64,000 nt of DNA from NCBI RefSeq assembly GCF_024436395.1, contig NZ_JAFMZO010000002.1, forward strand, positions 310,001 to 374,000, read 5' to 3'. Origin of the DNA: Paradesertivirga mongoliensis (GTDB lineage: Bacteria; Bacteroidota; Bacteroidia; Sphingobacteriales; Sphingobacteriaceae). A program made the position numbers and the translations under genes. Shown one piece after another: positions 26,854-37,100 of this stretch; within the stretch, counting starts at the first letter, position 1; each line of letters opens with the position of its first letter. Under the pieces are notes generated by a model. The model ran no database searches. It saw only the letters and a program-made list of their open reading frames with translations, and had not been told where the DNA came from.

Positions 26854-27287
26854 TACACCAACTTTGCGTCAAGCGAGATTGAAACAGCAGATAAAGCCTT
26901 GCTCACGGGGCAACCTTCTTTTGCTGCATTGGCAAGTTCTAAAAACTGTTGCTCAGAAATATCCGGAACAGAACCCGTTAAATTGAGCTGAATAGAGGCG
27001 ATAGCGAAACCACCTTCAACCGGTTCTACTTTTACGGCCGCTTCGGTTTTCAATTCTGTGGGTGTAAATCCCGCACCTGTTAACTGGAAACTTAATGCCA
27101 TAGTGAAACATCCTGCATGAGCAGCAGCAATTAACTCTTCAGGATTAGTTCCGGCTTTGCCGTCTTCGCTTTCAAAGCGGGCAGCAAATGAATAAGGCGT
27201 GTTGCTTAGAACGCCGCTGGTGGAGGTTAATGTTCCTTTACCTTCTTTGCCAGTACCGTTCCATACAGCTGATGATTTTCTTATCAT
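26853..27287 (-). CDS. OsmC/Ohr-family peroxiredoxin
   Basis: Cytoplasmic thiol peroxidase of about 144 residues; the start at 27287 gives MIRKSSAVWNGTGKEGKGTL, the normal OsmC beginning, and an upstream extension to 27404 is not needed. The two redox cysteines occur in AAAHAGCFTMALSFQL and AKEGCPVSKALSAV. GTNPEELIA matches the family and supports the OsmC branch (osmotically inducible organic hydroperoxide reductase). Partners are thiols such as dihydrolipoyl proteins in known members. The intergenic region with the divergent amino acid permease is 102 bp. Confidence 0.88.
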   Translation of the reverse strand: MIRKSSAVWNGTGKEGKGTLTSTSGVLSNTPYSFAARFESEDGKAGTNPEELIAAAHAGCFTMALSFQLTGAGFTPTELKTEAAVKVEPVEGGFAIASIQLNLTGSVPDISEQQFLELANAAKEGCPVSKALSAVSISLDAKLV

Positions 27288-27389
27288 GATTTTGAAATTA
27301 GTTTTATCTGCGAAATATATTGCATTCTGAACAATATTCAAGCCTTGTGGTTTGAATTTAATTAACCTGGAGTTTAAATCGCTCAGCAA

Positions 27390-28772
27390 ATGGAAAACAA
27401 GCAAATCTTTGAAGAAAAAACCGAACTTGAAAGAAAGCTTGGACTTACAGAAACTCTCTCTATTGTTGTAAACAGGATAATAGGCTCAGGCATTTTCCGA
27501 ACACCGGCTCCCATCATGTTCATTACCGCTTCTGTAAGCATGTTTTATGGGGTTTGGATAATAGGCGGTATTGCTACGATACTAGGGGCCCTTTGTTATG
27601 CCGAGCTGGTGGCGATGATGCCGCGATCAGGCGGACCATATGTGTTTTTAAAAGCAGCCTATCCGCCTATTATCACTTTCCTGCGTGGCTGGGCCATGTT
27701 TTTCGTTTCCGAAACAGGCTCGATAGCGGCAGTGGCCCTATTTTTCTCAGAAAACGCGTTAACCGCGATAAATGCAAACACCGGCGGCCTTCAGGAAGGA
27801 GTTATGGCTATTGCTCTGGTTTTTATCCTCACCGCTGCTAATTCCTTCGGAATCCAGCTTAGCGGCATATTTCAAAACATCTTCGGTTTCTTAAAGGTTG
27901 GATTGCTTGTTTCGATCATTGTGTTAAGCCTGTCACAGGGTATCGAGAGTGATAATTTTAAAGATGCTGTAGATAAACCCTGGACCTGGGCTGGGCTGGT
28001 TTCTATTTTTACGGCTTTGAGATATGGATTCTTCGCTTACAGCGGATGGGAAGGCGCTACGTATGTGGCCGAGGAAGTAAAGAATCCCAGGAAAAACCTG
28101 CCGCTTTCACTCTTCTTTGGAATCGGTGTGGTGATGTTACTTTACCTGTTAATCAATACGGCCTACCTCAATTTGTTGGGCCCCGAAGCAATGGGGGCGT
28201 CTAAGGGAGTTGCTATCGATTCGATGAAAGTAGTATTGGGTTCGGCGGGTGGCTTACTGGTAGCTATAGCCATCATGGTGAGCACCTTCGGAAACGTAAA
28301 CACCCAAATACTGGTAAAAAGCCGCACATGGTATGCCATGGCCCGCGACAAACTGTTTTTCAGAAGCCTTTCGGCGATCCATCCCAGGTATAAAACACCA
28401 AATTATTCGATGTTTGCACAGGCGGGCTGGGCAGCTATACTGATTCTCTGCGCCACTTTTGCCGAGAGCGCCTATGAAGCGGTGATCGACTACTTTTCGT
28501 TCACTTCATCTGTATTTAATGTTTTGACCTTCGCCTCAATATATGTTTTAAGGAAAAAATATCCTGATGTATTTCGGCCCTATAAAACGTGGGGATATCC
28601 CCTCACATTGATCGTCGTGTTGCTAATTCAGGGAACTTTTATGGTGGTGACACTGGTAACTGCATTTATACCTTCACTTCTTGGCATTGCACTGACTCTT
28701 AGCGGATTGATTTATTATCATTTTGCAGTTCCCGCAGAGGTGAAAGGAAGTGTTGCGAAAATGGAAGAATAG
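27390..28772 (+). CDS. APC-family amino acid permease
   Basis: Inner-membrane transporter of 460 residues with about twelve membrane segments. It belongs to the APC/LAT branch: VNRIIGSGIFRTPAP is the first-helix substrate-binding motif (G-S-G), followed by LGALCYAELVAMMPRSGGPYVFL. A later YSGWEGATYVAEEVKNPRKNLPLSL matches the helix 6-7 signature (W-E, N-P-x-K/R-x-x-P). It probably takes up or exchanges amino acids with proton or substrate coupling. The specific amino acid is not readable. It starts divergently from osmC and is followed by a region of short dyad repeats before the convergent OmpA gene. Confidence 0.85.
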   Translation: MENKQIFEEKTELERKLGLTETLSIVVNRIIGSGIFRTPAPIMFITASVSMFYGVWIIGGIATILGALCYAELVAMMPRSGGPYVFLKAAYPPIITFLRGWAMFFVSETGSIAAVALFFSENALTAINANTGGLQEGVMAIALVFILTAANSFGIQLSGIFQNIFGFLKVGLLVSIIVLSLSQGIESDNFKDAVDKPWTWAGLVSIFTALRYGFFAYSGWEGATYVAEEVKNPRKNLPLSLFFGIGVVMLLYLLINTAYLNLLGPEAMGASKGVAIDSMKVVLGSAGGLLVAIAIMVSTFGNVNTQILVKSRTWYAMARDKLFFRSLSAIHPRYKTPNYSMFAQAGWAAILILCATFAESAYEAVIDYFSFTSSVFNVLTFASIYVLRKKYPDVFRPYKTWGYPLTLIVVLLIQGTFMVVTLVTAFIPSLLGIALTLSGLIYYHFAVPAEVKGSVAKMEE

Positions 28773-28861
28773 TCACCGGATGACACAACAAAAATCATAA
28801 ACCCAGCACAGCATCATGCAGGTCAACGGCTGAAGAAGCGGGCAGTGTATCAATGTATTCT

Positions 28862-28933
28862 GTCATAGTCGTCGGATGACTTAGATGATTATCGCAATCT
28901 AAAATCCACTCACAGTCATCCGATGACTATGAC
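28862..28933. repeat. 20-bp inverted repeat with TCATCSGATGA core
   Basis: Bases 28862-28881 and the reverse complement of 28914-28933 match at 19 of 20 positions, spaced by 32 bp. Both contain the TCRTCSGATGA core, and partial copies flank them at 28772-28784 and near 28940. The unit lies between two convergent genes, so it may fold into a long terminator stem, or belong to a dispersed intergenic repeat family that also occurs at 9758-9805. Confidence 0.6.
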
Positions 28934-28956
28934 GTTGCAGGTTATCCGATGAATGG

Positions 28957-29805
28957 TTAAGACCTGAGCGGCGTTTCCAGCAGTTTAAAAAATTGATCCA
29001 GTTGAGGCAGTATAACTATCCGGGTGCGCCTGTTAGCAGTTTTGCCGTAGGCAGTATCATTAGATGCAATCGGAACATATTCACCGCGGCCGGCAGCGGT
29101 TATTCTCGACGCTGGAACTCCGTATTCGTTTTGCAAAATACGAATCACGGAAGTAGCTCTTTTAACACTCAAATCCCAATTATCTAACAAAGGGCCACTT
29201 TTGAAAGGGACGTTATCGGTATGCCCTTCAACCATAAATTCAATATCCGGCTGGTTGTTGAGCACTTTAGCTACTTTACCTAGAACTTCTTCTGCCTGGG
29301 CATTAACTTCATAGTTGCCGCTTCTGAACAGTAGCTTATCAGAAATATCAATATAAACAACACCTTTGTCCACCTTGATATTAATGTCCTGATCATCCAG
29401 ATTTCCGATGGCGCCTTTTAAATTCATGACAAGTGCCATATTTAAAGAATCCTTACGGGAGATTGCAGATTGAAGGTCTCTTATATAAGCATCCTTCGCG
29501 CCAATGTTCTCCAGAGATTTCTTAATACTTTCGGCCTGGGATCCTGAAATTACCGACAGATCCTTTAACTGGTTCAACATCTGATCGTTACTTGCGCGCT
29601 GGTTGCGTAACTGATCGTTCAGAAATTTTATCCGTTCCACATAACGAGTGGCTGAATCCTGCAGGGAAGAATATCTCGTCTGCAAATCCTGGTAAGAAGT
29701 ATTTAAGGTGGCGTATCTGGCTTCAGACTCTCGGAGCTTCCTCGTTCCGCATGAGGTTAGGAAAATGACCGTACTCGTCATAATCAACAGCTGCTTAATT
29801 TTCAT
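28957..29805 (-). CDS. OmpA-family lipoprotein with coiled coil
   Basis: Outer-membrane lipoprotein of 282 residues. The signal peptide ends at FLTSC with the lipidated cysteine near position 19. A coiled coil at about 25-115 (YATLNTSYQDLQTRYSSLQD) is followed by a C-terminal OmpA peptidoglycan-binding domain at about 155-275 (FMVEGHTDNVPF, RITAAGRGEY, NRRTRIVIL). It links the outer membrane to the cell wall and may act in envelope stability. Similar coiled-coil OmpA lipoproteins are frequent in the phylum. It has no clear operon partner. Its start is preceded by about 100 bp of ordinary DNA. Confidence 0.88.
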   Translation of the reverse strand: MKIKQLLIMTSTVIFLTSCGTRKLRESEARYATLNTSYQDLQTRYSSLQDSATRYVERIKFLNDQLRNQRASNDQMLNQLKDLSVISGSQAESIKKSLENIGAKDAYIRDLQSAISRKDSLNMALVMNLKGAIGNLDDQDINIKVDKGVVYIDISDKLLFRSGNYEVNAQAEEVLGKVAKVLNNQPDIEFMVEGHTDNVPFKSGPLLDNWDLSVKRATSVIRILQNEYGVPASRITAAGRGEYVPIASNDTAYGKTANRRTRIVILPQLDQFFKLLETPLRS

Positions 29806-29920
29806 AACGTAGGTTTTAATAAAACAAAATTCTGTCCTATAAATAAAGTTTTAACGATGAAATTGTTTGGAAGTGGTGTTTGACGAGGTACTTCGGCCGG
29901 GATCCACCGACCGCGAAAAG

Positions 29921-30139
29921 CTATTTCGACATAGACTTTAATGGCACAAGCAGGTATTCCAGTCCATTTAATTTGATTTCATACATGGTAGAAAGCAGGA
30001 TTCCCAGCTTGCCCGCCGGGAATCCTTTTTGTTTAAACCATACTAAATAACTTTCGGGCAGATTACAAATCAGGTATCCCTGATATTTCCCGAAAGGCAT
30101 TTTCATTGTTACTAATTGTGTCAGGATCTCCGGATTCAT
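29921..30139 (-). CDS. DUF3820 family protein
   Basis: Small cytoplasmic protein of 72 residues from the start chosen at 30139; an earlier ATG at 30157 adds six residues. It shows the DUF3820 pattern: TMKMPFGKYQGYLICNLPESYLVWFKQKGFPAGKLG. The family has structural or nucleic-acid associations in other bacteria but no settled role. It sits between the OmpA and the L,D-transpeptidase genes on the same strand, 38 bp downstream of the latter, so it may be co-transcribed with it. Confidence 0.75.
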   Translation of the reverse strand: MNPEILTQLVTMKMPFGKYQGYLICNLPESYLVWFKQKGFPAGKLGILLSTMYEIKLNGLEYLLVPLKSMSK

Positions 30140-30177
30140 CCTTCCAAACTTACACAATTTTTGAAGGCATTACAGAA

Positions 30178-31848
30178 CTATAATCTGGTGAAATACATCG
30201 ACGCAAGTTCAGAATCATGTCCGTAGATATCTTCAAAAAACTGAACATTTCCGTTCTCATCAGCCTTCGCGGTAAAATACACCAGGTAAACCGGCAACTT
30301 CTCTTTAACTGAAACGTACCTTTCTTTCCCGGTACTCACCTGCCGCATAATACTGTTGCGGTCCCAACCCGAAACATTGCGGAGTAAGTATTCTGCAAGC
30401 TTGATAGGTTCTTCCACCCTTACGCAACCGTGGCTAAATCCGCGACTTGCCTGGCTGAATAACTCGTCGTGCGGTGTATCATGCAGGTAAATATTATCAA
30501 CATTCGGGAAGATAAATTTTACATTGCCCAAGTCGTTTTTCGGACCGGGCCGCTTTCTAACAACATAGCCAAAGCCTTCAGACCCCGCCTGACTCCAGTC
30601 TACCGAAGATGGATCTACCGGGGCACCTTTGTTTGTAACCACTTCAATATTCATCCGGTCCAGATAGCCAGGATCGCTTACCACACGTGGTACGATTTCA
30701 TCTCTTAAAATATTTGGAGGAATGTTCCAATACGGAGCAATCACCACATGCTCAAGTTTATCGCTAAATATCGGGGTGGCGTGCATCGCCTTACCAACAA
30801 TGACGTTCATCGTCATTACTGTCTTAGATTTCTCCGTTACGTAAAGCTTATATTCCGGAATATTCACCAGTAAATAACTCGGTTCAAAGCTCTTAGGGAT
30901 CCAGCGCCAGCGTTCCATATTGATCACGATTTGACGAATGCGGTTTTGAATAGGAACATTTAACATTTTAATGGTGGCGGGACCGATATTACCATCGGGA
31001 TTTTGTCCATGCAACTGCTGAAACTTTTTGACAGCATTTACCAGACGAGGTCCATAAACGGTGCTGTCGGCAACTGCAGAATCAGCCTGTTTATCCATCA
31101 GGTCGGCCAACCGTCTGCTTAACAGCGGAACCGCCGGTGATCGCTGACCAGGCTTTAAACTGATTGATGGTATGGTTGGCCAGCCGCCTTGTTTTTGAAC
31201 TTCCCGGTAACGGGCCAGCGCTTTTTTCAGATTAGCGTAGTCTTTATGCAACGGCTTAAACTCGGCGTAAGGATACTTGCTTTTGCGCTCACCCAACAAA
31301 GTCATTAAAGCCTTGTGAAGCTTTATTTTGTTCCTCTTTACGTCCCACTCAACTTCTTTATTCTCACGGGGAACTACTAGTCCGCGATAGTAATCGCTGG
31401 CAAAATTGAAATACGCCGCTGATAAAGCAATATCCAGTTTCTTTTGAAGATCCTTATATTTCGACGTATCCTTTTTAGATTCATCGAGCTCTTTAAGCTT
31501 CTGCTCCAGGTTAAATAAATTGTAGTCTTCCGGATCCAGACCTTCTTCATGCGAACGCGACATCACGCTGAATAATTTCTCTGCCTGCGGCACTATTTCA
31601 TTGTTCTTAAACCAGCCCAGCTTAAAGCGACGTTCTTTGTAAAATTTCTTCGCCCAGTCTAAATTCTCTTTGAACTCCGGATCGGAGTTCATGTATTGAG
31701 TAATATACACACTGTCGAGCAAAGGCTGCTCTCCAAGCGCAATTTTCTTTTTACAACCCACGAATATTAAGCAGGAGAAAATGAGCACGATAAAATATAA
31801 GCTAAGTTTGAAAGGTACAGGCATTATAGTTAAATGTCTTGTAATCAT
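30178..31848 (-). CDS. Large L,D-transpeptidase (YcbB-like) lipoprotein
   Basis: Exported lipoprotein of 556 residues. The leader ends at IFVGC with lipidated Cys32. The protein follows the YcbB/LdtD layout: an N-terminal scaffold domain (about 50-230), a peptidoglycan-binding domain (RSPAVPLLSRRLADLMD, AVKKFQQLHGQNPDGNIG) and a catalytic YkuD domain whose cysteine is near position 475 in FSHGCVRVEEP, with IYLHDTPHDELF upstream. It probably makes 3-3 peptidoglycan cross-links. A smaller paralogue sits at 22501 in the same window. The divergent methyltransferase begins 95 bp away. Confidence 0.9.
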   Translation of the reverse strand: MITRHLTIMPVPFKLSLYFIVLIFSCLIFVGCKKKIALGEQPLLDSVYITQYMNSDPEFKENLDWAKKFYKERRFKLGWFKNNEIVPQAEKLFSVMSRSHEEGLDPEDYNLFNLEQKLKELDESKKDTSKYKDLQKKLDIALSAAYFNFASDYYRGLVVPRENKEVEWDVKRNKIKLHKALMTLLGERKSKYPYAEFKPLHKDYANLKKALARYREVQKQGGWPTIPSISLKPGQRSPAVPLLSRRLADLMDKQADSAVADSTVYGPRLVNAVKKFQQLHGQNPDGNIGPATIKMLNVPIQNRIRQIVINMERWRWIPKSFEPSYLLVNIPEYKLYVTEKSKTVMTMNVIVGKAMHATPIFSDKLEHVVIAPYWNIPPNILRDEIVPRVVSDPGYLDRMNIEVVTNKGAPVDPSSVDWSQAGSEGFGYVVRKRPGPKNDLGNVKFIFPNVDNIYLHDTPHDELFSQASRGFSHGCVRVEEPIKLAEYLLRNVSGWDRNSIMRQVSTGKERYVSVKEKLPVYLVYFTAKADENGNVQFFEDIYGHDSELASMYFTRL

Positions 31849-31943
31849 ATTTATTTTCTTAATTACTATTTAAAGCGTCTAACCGGATTTATGTTTTAAT
31901 CGTCGGATCTATTCACATATTTTTACCCGGAAAATAGAGAATA

Positions 31944-32627
31944 ATGAATGTGTTCGAGTGTGCGCTATCAGATCAATTCAATAATGATGCCGCTGATGTA
32001 TTATGGCTGCATAACACCTATGGCGGGCCGGAAGAAATGCCGGTGGACGTGTTTTTCAGAGATCCTGAAGACATGCCGGAGATGGAGCTCTATGCGCTTA
32101 GCTTATGTAAAGGCAAAATTCTGGATGTTGGCGCGGGTGTTGGGAGTCATGCTCTGGTGCTTCAAAAGGCAGGGCTGGATGTCACCGCGCTCGACATTTC
32201 AAAGACAGCTTGTGATATCAGTAAGCTTCGCGGTTTGAGTCAGGTGATCAATCTCGATATTTTCAGTCACGACAGTCAAAAATACGATACGATATTAATG
32301 TTGATGAATGGTATCGGCCTTGCCGGGCGCCTGGAGCGGCTGCCTGCTTTACTCGAACATTGCCAACTCCTGCTGAACAAAGGCGGCCAAATACTCTTTG
32401 ATTCTTCAGACATATCTTACCTCTATGATGATGTCCCTTTTCCCGACAATAAATATTTTGGCGAATTGAGCTATAAGTACCAGTACAAAGGAATTTCAGG
32501 CGACTGGTTTAACTGGTTATATGTTGACAAGCAAACACTTGAAATATATGCTGCGGAGTCTGGCTTCAAATTTCAGTTGCTTATGGAAGATGACATGGAC
32601 CAGTATCTGGGACGCCTGAGTGTGTAA
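31944..32627 (+). CDS. Class I SAM-dependent methyltransferase
   Basis: Cytoplasmic protein of 227 residues. The SAM-binding motif I is ILDVGAGVGSHALVLQKAG, with acidic residue in VTALDISKTACDI, and a later ILMLMNGIGLAG corresponds to motif IV. The C-terminal part contains a beta-strand DWFNWLYVDKQTLEIYAAESGF typical of the family. The methyl acceptor cannot be inferred. It stands between two divergent or separate units, 90 bp before the receiver-domain gene. Whether it belongs to that operon is unclear because the leader of the receiver gene is long enough for its own promoter. Confidence 0.85.
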   Translation: MNVFECALSDQFNNDAADVLWLHNTYGGPEEMPVDVFFRDPEDMPEMELYALSLCKGKILDVGAGVGSHALVLQKAGLDVTALDISKTACDISKLRGLSQVINLDIFSHDSQKYDTILMLMNGIGLAGRLERLPALLEHCQLLLNKGGQILFDSSDISYLYDDVPFPDNKYFGELSYKYQYKGISGDWFNWLYVDKQTLEIYAAESGFKFQLLMEDDMDQYLGRLSV

Positions 32628-32715
32628 ATTAAAGCCCGATTGTTGTAACCTTTTGAACCGTTTTTGGCTATAAAGGGGAGTTAAAAAGCGCTATCTTAAT
32701 TAGAAACTCTCAAAT

Positions 32716-33072
32716 ATGAAAATACTCGTGGCAGACGATGACCTTTTAATGCTGAAAACTCTCGAGTTTAGGTTGAAAAAAGACGGTCATACGGTTTTCA
32801 CCACCCGTGACGGCAGGGAAGCATTGGAGCAGATCGAGCAGATTCGTCCAGATTTAATTATTACCGATCTGATGATGCCGTTTACTTCAGGTATGGAAAT
32901 TATCGGATCTGTAAGACAAATGACCGGAAAGAGAATACCAGTTATCATTCTCTCGGCCATGGGGCAGGAAAACGTGGTTCTTGAAGCCTTCCAGCTTGGC
33001 GCAGACGATTACATCACCAAACCATTCAGTCCTAACGAATTATCTGTAAGGGTGCGCCGTTTTATGGTTTAA
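32716..33072 (+). CDS. Receiver-only response regulator
   Basis: 118-residue CheY-like protein with only a receiver domain. The acidic pocket is DDD at 7-9, the phospho-acceptor is Asp51 in IITDLMMPFTSG, and the switch residues are in IILSAMG and the Lys of YITKPFSPNE. There is no output domain, so it must act by binding a partner. It is the first gene of a tight group with the HEAT protein (17 bp away) and the GT2-LtaS fusion, so that partner is most likely in this operon. No cognate kinase is adjacent; an orphan kinase lies at 12582. Confidence 0.9.
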   Translation: MKILVADDDLLMLKTLEFRLKKDGHTVFTTRDGREALEQIEQIRPDLIITDLMMPFTSGMEIIGSVRQMTGKRIPVIILSAMGQENVVLEAFQLGADDYITKPFSPNELSVRVRRFMV

Positions 33073-33089
33073 AATCATAAGCATAGGCT

Positions 33090-34163
33090 ATGACCATAAC
33101 ACCAGAACATCTCCTTTTTGCTACCATATCGTTTTCAGCGTTTATGCTGATCCTTCTTTTTTTCATGTCTTTTTCTTTGCTCATTAAAAACAAAAGAGAC
33201 AAAGAAAAAGCCAGATGGCTGGTTAAAACAAATGTTCTGATTACCAAAGCCATTTTTTTTGAAGCAGAAGAAAATGAGCCTTTCTCTATGCCTATCAATA
33301 AACGGATGAGGGCATTGCTAAAAAAGGACCTGTTCAGACAGACCTTAATCAATGAGCTGGTGGTTACAAGTAAAAATCTGGCAGGAGTTGCAGGCGAAAA
33401 CCTGGCACATCTTTACAATCAACTCGATCTTCAAAAAGACACCTTAAAAAAGCTTCATCACTTTAGCTGGCATAAAAAGGCAAAAGCAATTCAGGAGCTG
33501 GCTTCTCTTCATCAGGTTGAACACTCGCCTGCCCTCTACAAACTTACTAATCACAAGAATGAGTATATCCGGATGGAAGCTCAGACCAGTTTTGTGAAGT
33601 TTCATGGTTTTGACGGACTCAGTTTTCTGAACGATATCACGTATCCCCTTTCAGAGTGGCATCAGATAAATTTGCTCACCGAATTATCGAATATTCCGGC
33701 AACGGATTTTTTGGGGATAGACCAATGGCTCAAATCAAACAACGACTCGGTAATAATTTTCGCACTAAAGCTTTCAGCCTCCTACCATCAGTTTCAACTT
33801 TATGATAAAATTGTTGAATGCTTAAAACATCCTAATGCCCGGGTTAGATTGCAGGCCATAAAATGTCTAAAAGAAATTTATGAAGAGGCAACACCTTTTC
33901 ACTTAATGAGCATTTATGCCAATGAGCCGAAAACGCATCAGCTGGCAGTATTATCTGCCTTAAAAGAAATGTCGTCTGCCGAGAGTATCCCATTTCTGGA
34001 AAAACAACTCTATTCTGAAGATAATCAGGTTAAACTCGCCGCTGCCAGAGCTTTATACAATTGCGGACCTGAGGGTCGGCAAGCCGTTGAAATGCATCCA
34101 AGTGCCTCTTTGTCGCCATGGTTTGAAATTATCCAGCAAATTAAAATGGAGGCTAACAAATGA
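33090..34163 (+). CDS. Membrane-anchored HEAT-repeat protein
   Basis: 357 residues. The N-terminus carries one membrane helix (FATISFSAFMLILLFFMSFSLLI) facing a cytoplasmic part. From about 130 to the end the sequence has degenerate HEAT repeats, for example ASLHQVEHSPALYKLTNHKN, HPNARVRLQAIKCLKEIYE and SEDNQVKLAAARALYNCG. Such alpha-solenoids are protein-binding scaffolds. The stop overlaps the start of the GT2-LtaS fusion gene by 4 bp (ATGA), and the receiver gene is 17 bp upstream. I infer a scaffold that links the phosphorylated receiver to the polysaccharide synthase in the inner membrane; this is not proven by sequence. Confidence 0.8.
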   Translation: MTITPEHLLFATISFSAFMLILLFFMSFSLLIKNKRDKEKARWLVKTNVLITKAIFFEAEENEPFSMPINKRMRALLKKDLFRQTLINELVVTSKNLAGVAGENLAHLYNQLDLQKDTLKKLHHFSWHKKAKAIQELASLHQVEHSPALYKLTNHKNEYIRMEAQTSFVKFHGFDGLSFLNDITYPLSEWHQINLLTELSNIPATDFLGIDQWLKSNNDSVIIFALKLSASYHQFQLYDKIVECLKHPNARVRLQAIKCLKEIYEEATPFHLMSIYANEPKTHQLAVLSALKEMSSAESIPFLEKQLYSEDNQVKLAAARALYNCGPEGRQAVEMHPSASLSPWFEIIQQIKMEANK

Positions 34164-37100
34164 GCTGGTTGGCGATAGTGGCAGACGTATTCGTGTACTC
34201 ATTACTCTTGTACTCCATTGTACTTTTGTTTTCCTATATTTTTATCGGCCTTTGCTCTATTGGTGCTGTGAGGCAGTATTTACATAAAAACAGTTTTATT
34301 GATTACCGCATTCTGGCGGTATCTCCCGAAGCGCCGTCTATGAGCATTATCGCTCCCGCCTATAACGAGGCCGCTACCGTTGTAGAAAATGCCCGGTCGC
34401 TATTATCGATCCATTATAATAACCTCGAGGTTATTATTGTGAATGATGGAAGTAAAGACGACTCGCTACAGCAACTGATAGACAATTTCGACCTCAAGAG
34501 GATCGACTTCTTTTACAACGAGCAAATTTCAACGAAAAAAGTCCGGGGCATTTATAAAAGCACGAATCAGGTATTCCGTAAACTAGTAGTAGTAGATAAA
34601 GAAAATGGTGGCAAAGCCGATGCACTGAACGTGGGAATTAACATTTCTGCAAACGATTATATAGTTTGTATTGACGTAGATTGTATCCTTGAACAGGATG
34701 CACTGTTGAAGCTGGCCAAACCATTTTTGGAAACCACTAAAGAACGGGTTATTGCAACAGGCGGCGTAGTTAGGATCGCGAATGGATGTGAGATTGAAGG
34801 TGGAAGACTGATGAAGGTAAGTCTTGCCGACGGATTTCTCCCTCGAATGCAAACCTTAGAATATTTCAGGGCGTTTCTGCTTGGAAGGATGGCCTGGAGC
34901 CGGATTAATGGATTGCTGCTTATTTCGGGAGCGTTTGGCGCGTTTGACAAGGAAATAGTGATTAACTGCGGCGGCTATAACCACAAAACGGTGGGGGAAG
35001 ACATGGAGCTGGTGGTTAGAATGCGCCGCTATATGGAAGAACAAAAAGTGCCCTACAGAGTCACTTTTATACCCGATCCGCTATGCTGGACCGAAGCGCC
35101 GGCGTCTTTCAATATTTTAGGCAGACAGCGTAACCGCTGGACCAGGGGAACTATTGAAACGTTGCTTTTTCACAAAAAAATGTTCTTCAACCCCAATTAT
35201 GGACTGGTTGGCATGCTCAGCTATCCCTATTGGTTCTTCTTTGAGTTTCTGGCACCGATAATTGAATTTTTCGGACTTGTTGCGTTTATATTTTTTGCCC
35301 TGTTCTCGGAAACAGACTGGCTAAACTTCTTTTACCTGCTCAGTTTTATTCTCAGTTTTGGGTTCCTGTATTCGGTATTCGCCATTCTTATGGAGGTGAT
35401 GACGTATAACCAATACAAAAACCCCAAAGATATTTTCCGTCTGATTCTTACTGCCCTGCTCGAACCTTTTATATTTCACCCGTTTGTTGTATGGTCGGCC
35501 ATCCAGGGTAACGTCGACTTTCTGCAGAAGAAAAGTGCCTGGGGCGAAATGACCCGTCAGGGTTTCGCGGGTAAAAAACTGGGAACTCCAACTGTAACGG
35601 TCGCGGCGGCGATTGTTGAGGCACCCGTAGCTGCAGAAAAAAAATTGAGTCTCACAGAAAAATGGCTGGCGGCTACACAGTCATTTGCAGGTTTTTCACT
35701 CAGCTGGCTCGTCATTGCCCTTTTATTTGCTCTATTCGAGGTAAGTTATGTTGGTTTTATGCAGGAGTATCCGGAAGAAGTAACTAAAATGCTCCCGGCA
35801 GCCTTTAGAAATGCTGCCTTATTCTGGCTCAAATACAACATAATCTTATATATTCCATATATCATCGTCTACCAACTATCCAAAAATGCAGCCAGGGTTG
35901 TTTTCTCTGGCTTGGTGATATTGTTTTCGGTTGTGCAAGCCATTCTCATTGAGTACTTTTCAGCTTCGTTACTACCCCTGGGGGCAGATTTTTACAGCTA
36001 CAGCCATACAGACATCAAACAAACGCTTGGGGCATCGGGCGGGATTAACCTTATTTCCATCACCAATTTGGTTTGCACCTTAACGGTTACTTCAAGCCTT
36101 ATCCTGGTGCTTTCCAGTAAAATCAAGCTTCACTCCTATTTGTCGGCAGTTTTACCGTTTGCGTCAATAGGTTTGCTTGTATTAGGTACCTCATCGTTTA
36201 GAAGTTCACCATTCGATTCGGATTTCGCAAACAACATTACGCTGAACAAGTCGGATTTTTTCTTGTCCGAAACGCTCGGCCATTTCTTTCCATCGGCTAT
36301 AGATGAAGAAAATCAAGAAGATTATGCTAGTGTAACAGGCATGAAACAAGTATCCTTTACCTATGTGAATGAAGGCGAATATCCGTTTCTGCATGAAGAC
36401 AGAACGCCGGATGTGCTGCAACCGTTTTTCAATCAAAGCGAAACTCCACCTAACATCGTTATCATTATGGTGGAAGGATTGGGCCGGGCCTTCACTAACG
36501 AAGGAGCGTACCTGGGCAACTTTACACCTTTTATCGATTCGCTGTCTCAACAAAGTCTATACTGGAAAAATTTCCTGAGCCAGGGAGGAAGAACCTTTGC
36601 TGTATTACCCAGTTTGTTGGGATCCCTGCCTTTTGGGGATGGGGGCTTTTTGAAAAGTGACAAAATCCCTGAACATTTATCCCTTTTAAACGTCCTGAAA
36701 ACGAACGGCTATAACACCTCCTTCTATTATGGCGGCGACGCCAAATTCGATAATATGGACGCCTTTCTTAAGGCGAATGCCACAGATGGAATATATGATG
36801 AGAAAACCTTCCCCGAAGATTATGTTAAAATGCCTTCTTCTGAAAACGGTTTTAGCTGGGGTTATGGCGACGGCGAGCTGTTCAGGCGATATTTTGAGCT
36901 TAACGCAGAAACAAGTAAGCCACGCCTGGATGTATTACTAACTGTGTCAACACATAGTCCTTTCAAGATAAATTCGCAACAACACTACCTGGCGGCTTTT
37001 GAAAAAAGGATGTCTGAATTAAATTTTGACGAAGCTAAAAAGAAAATTTATCGAAATAACGACACCAAATATGCCAGTATTTTATATGCTGACGACGCTC

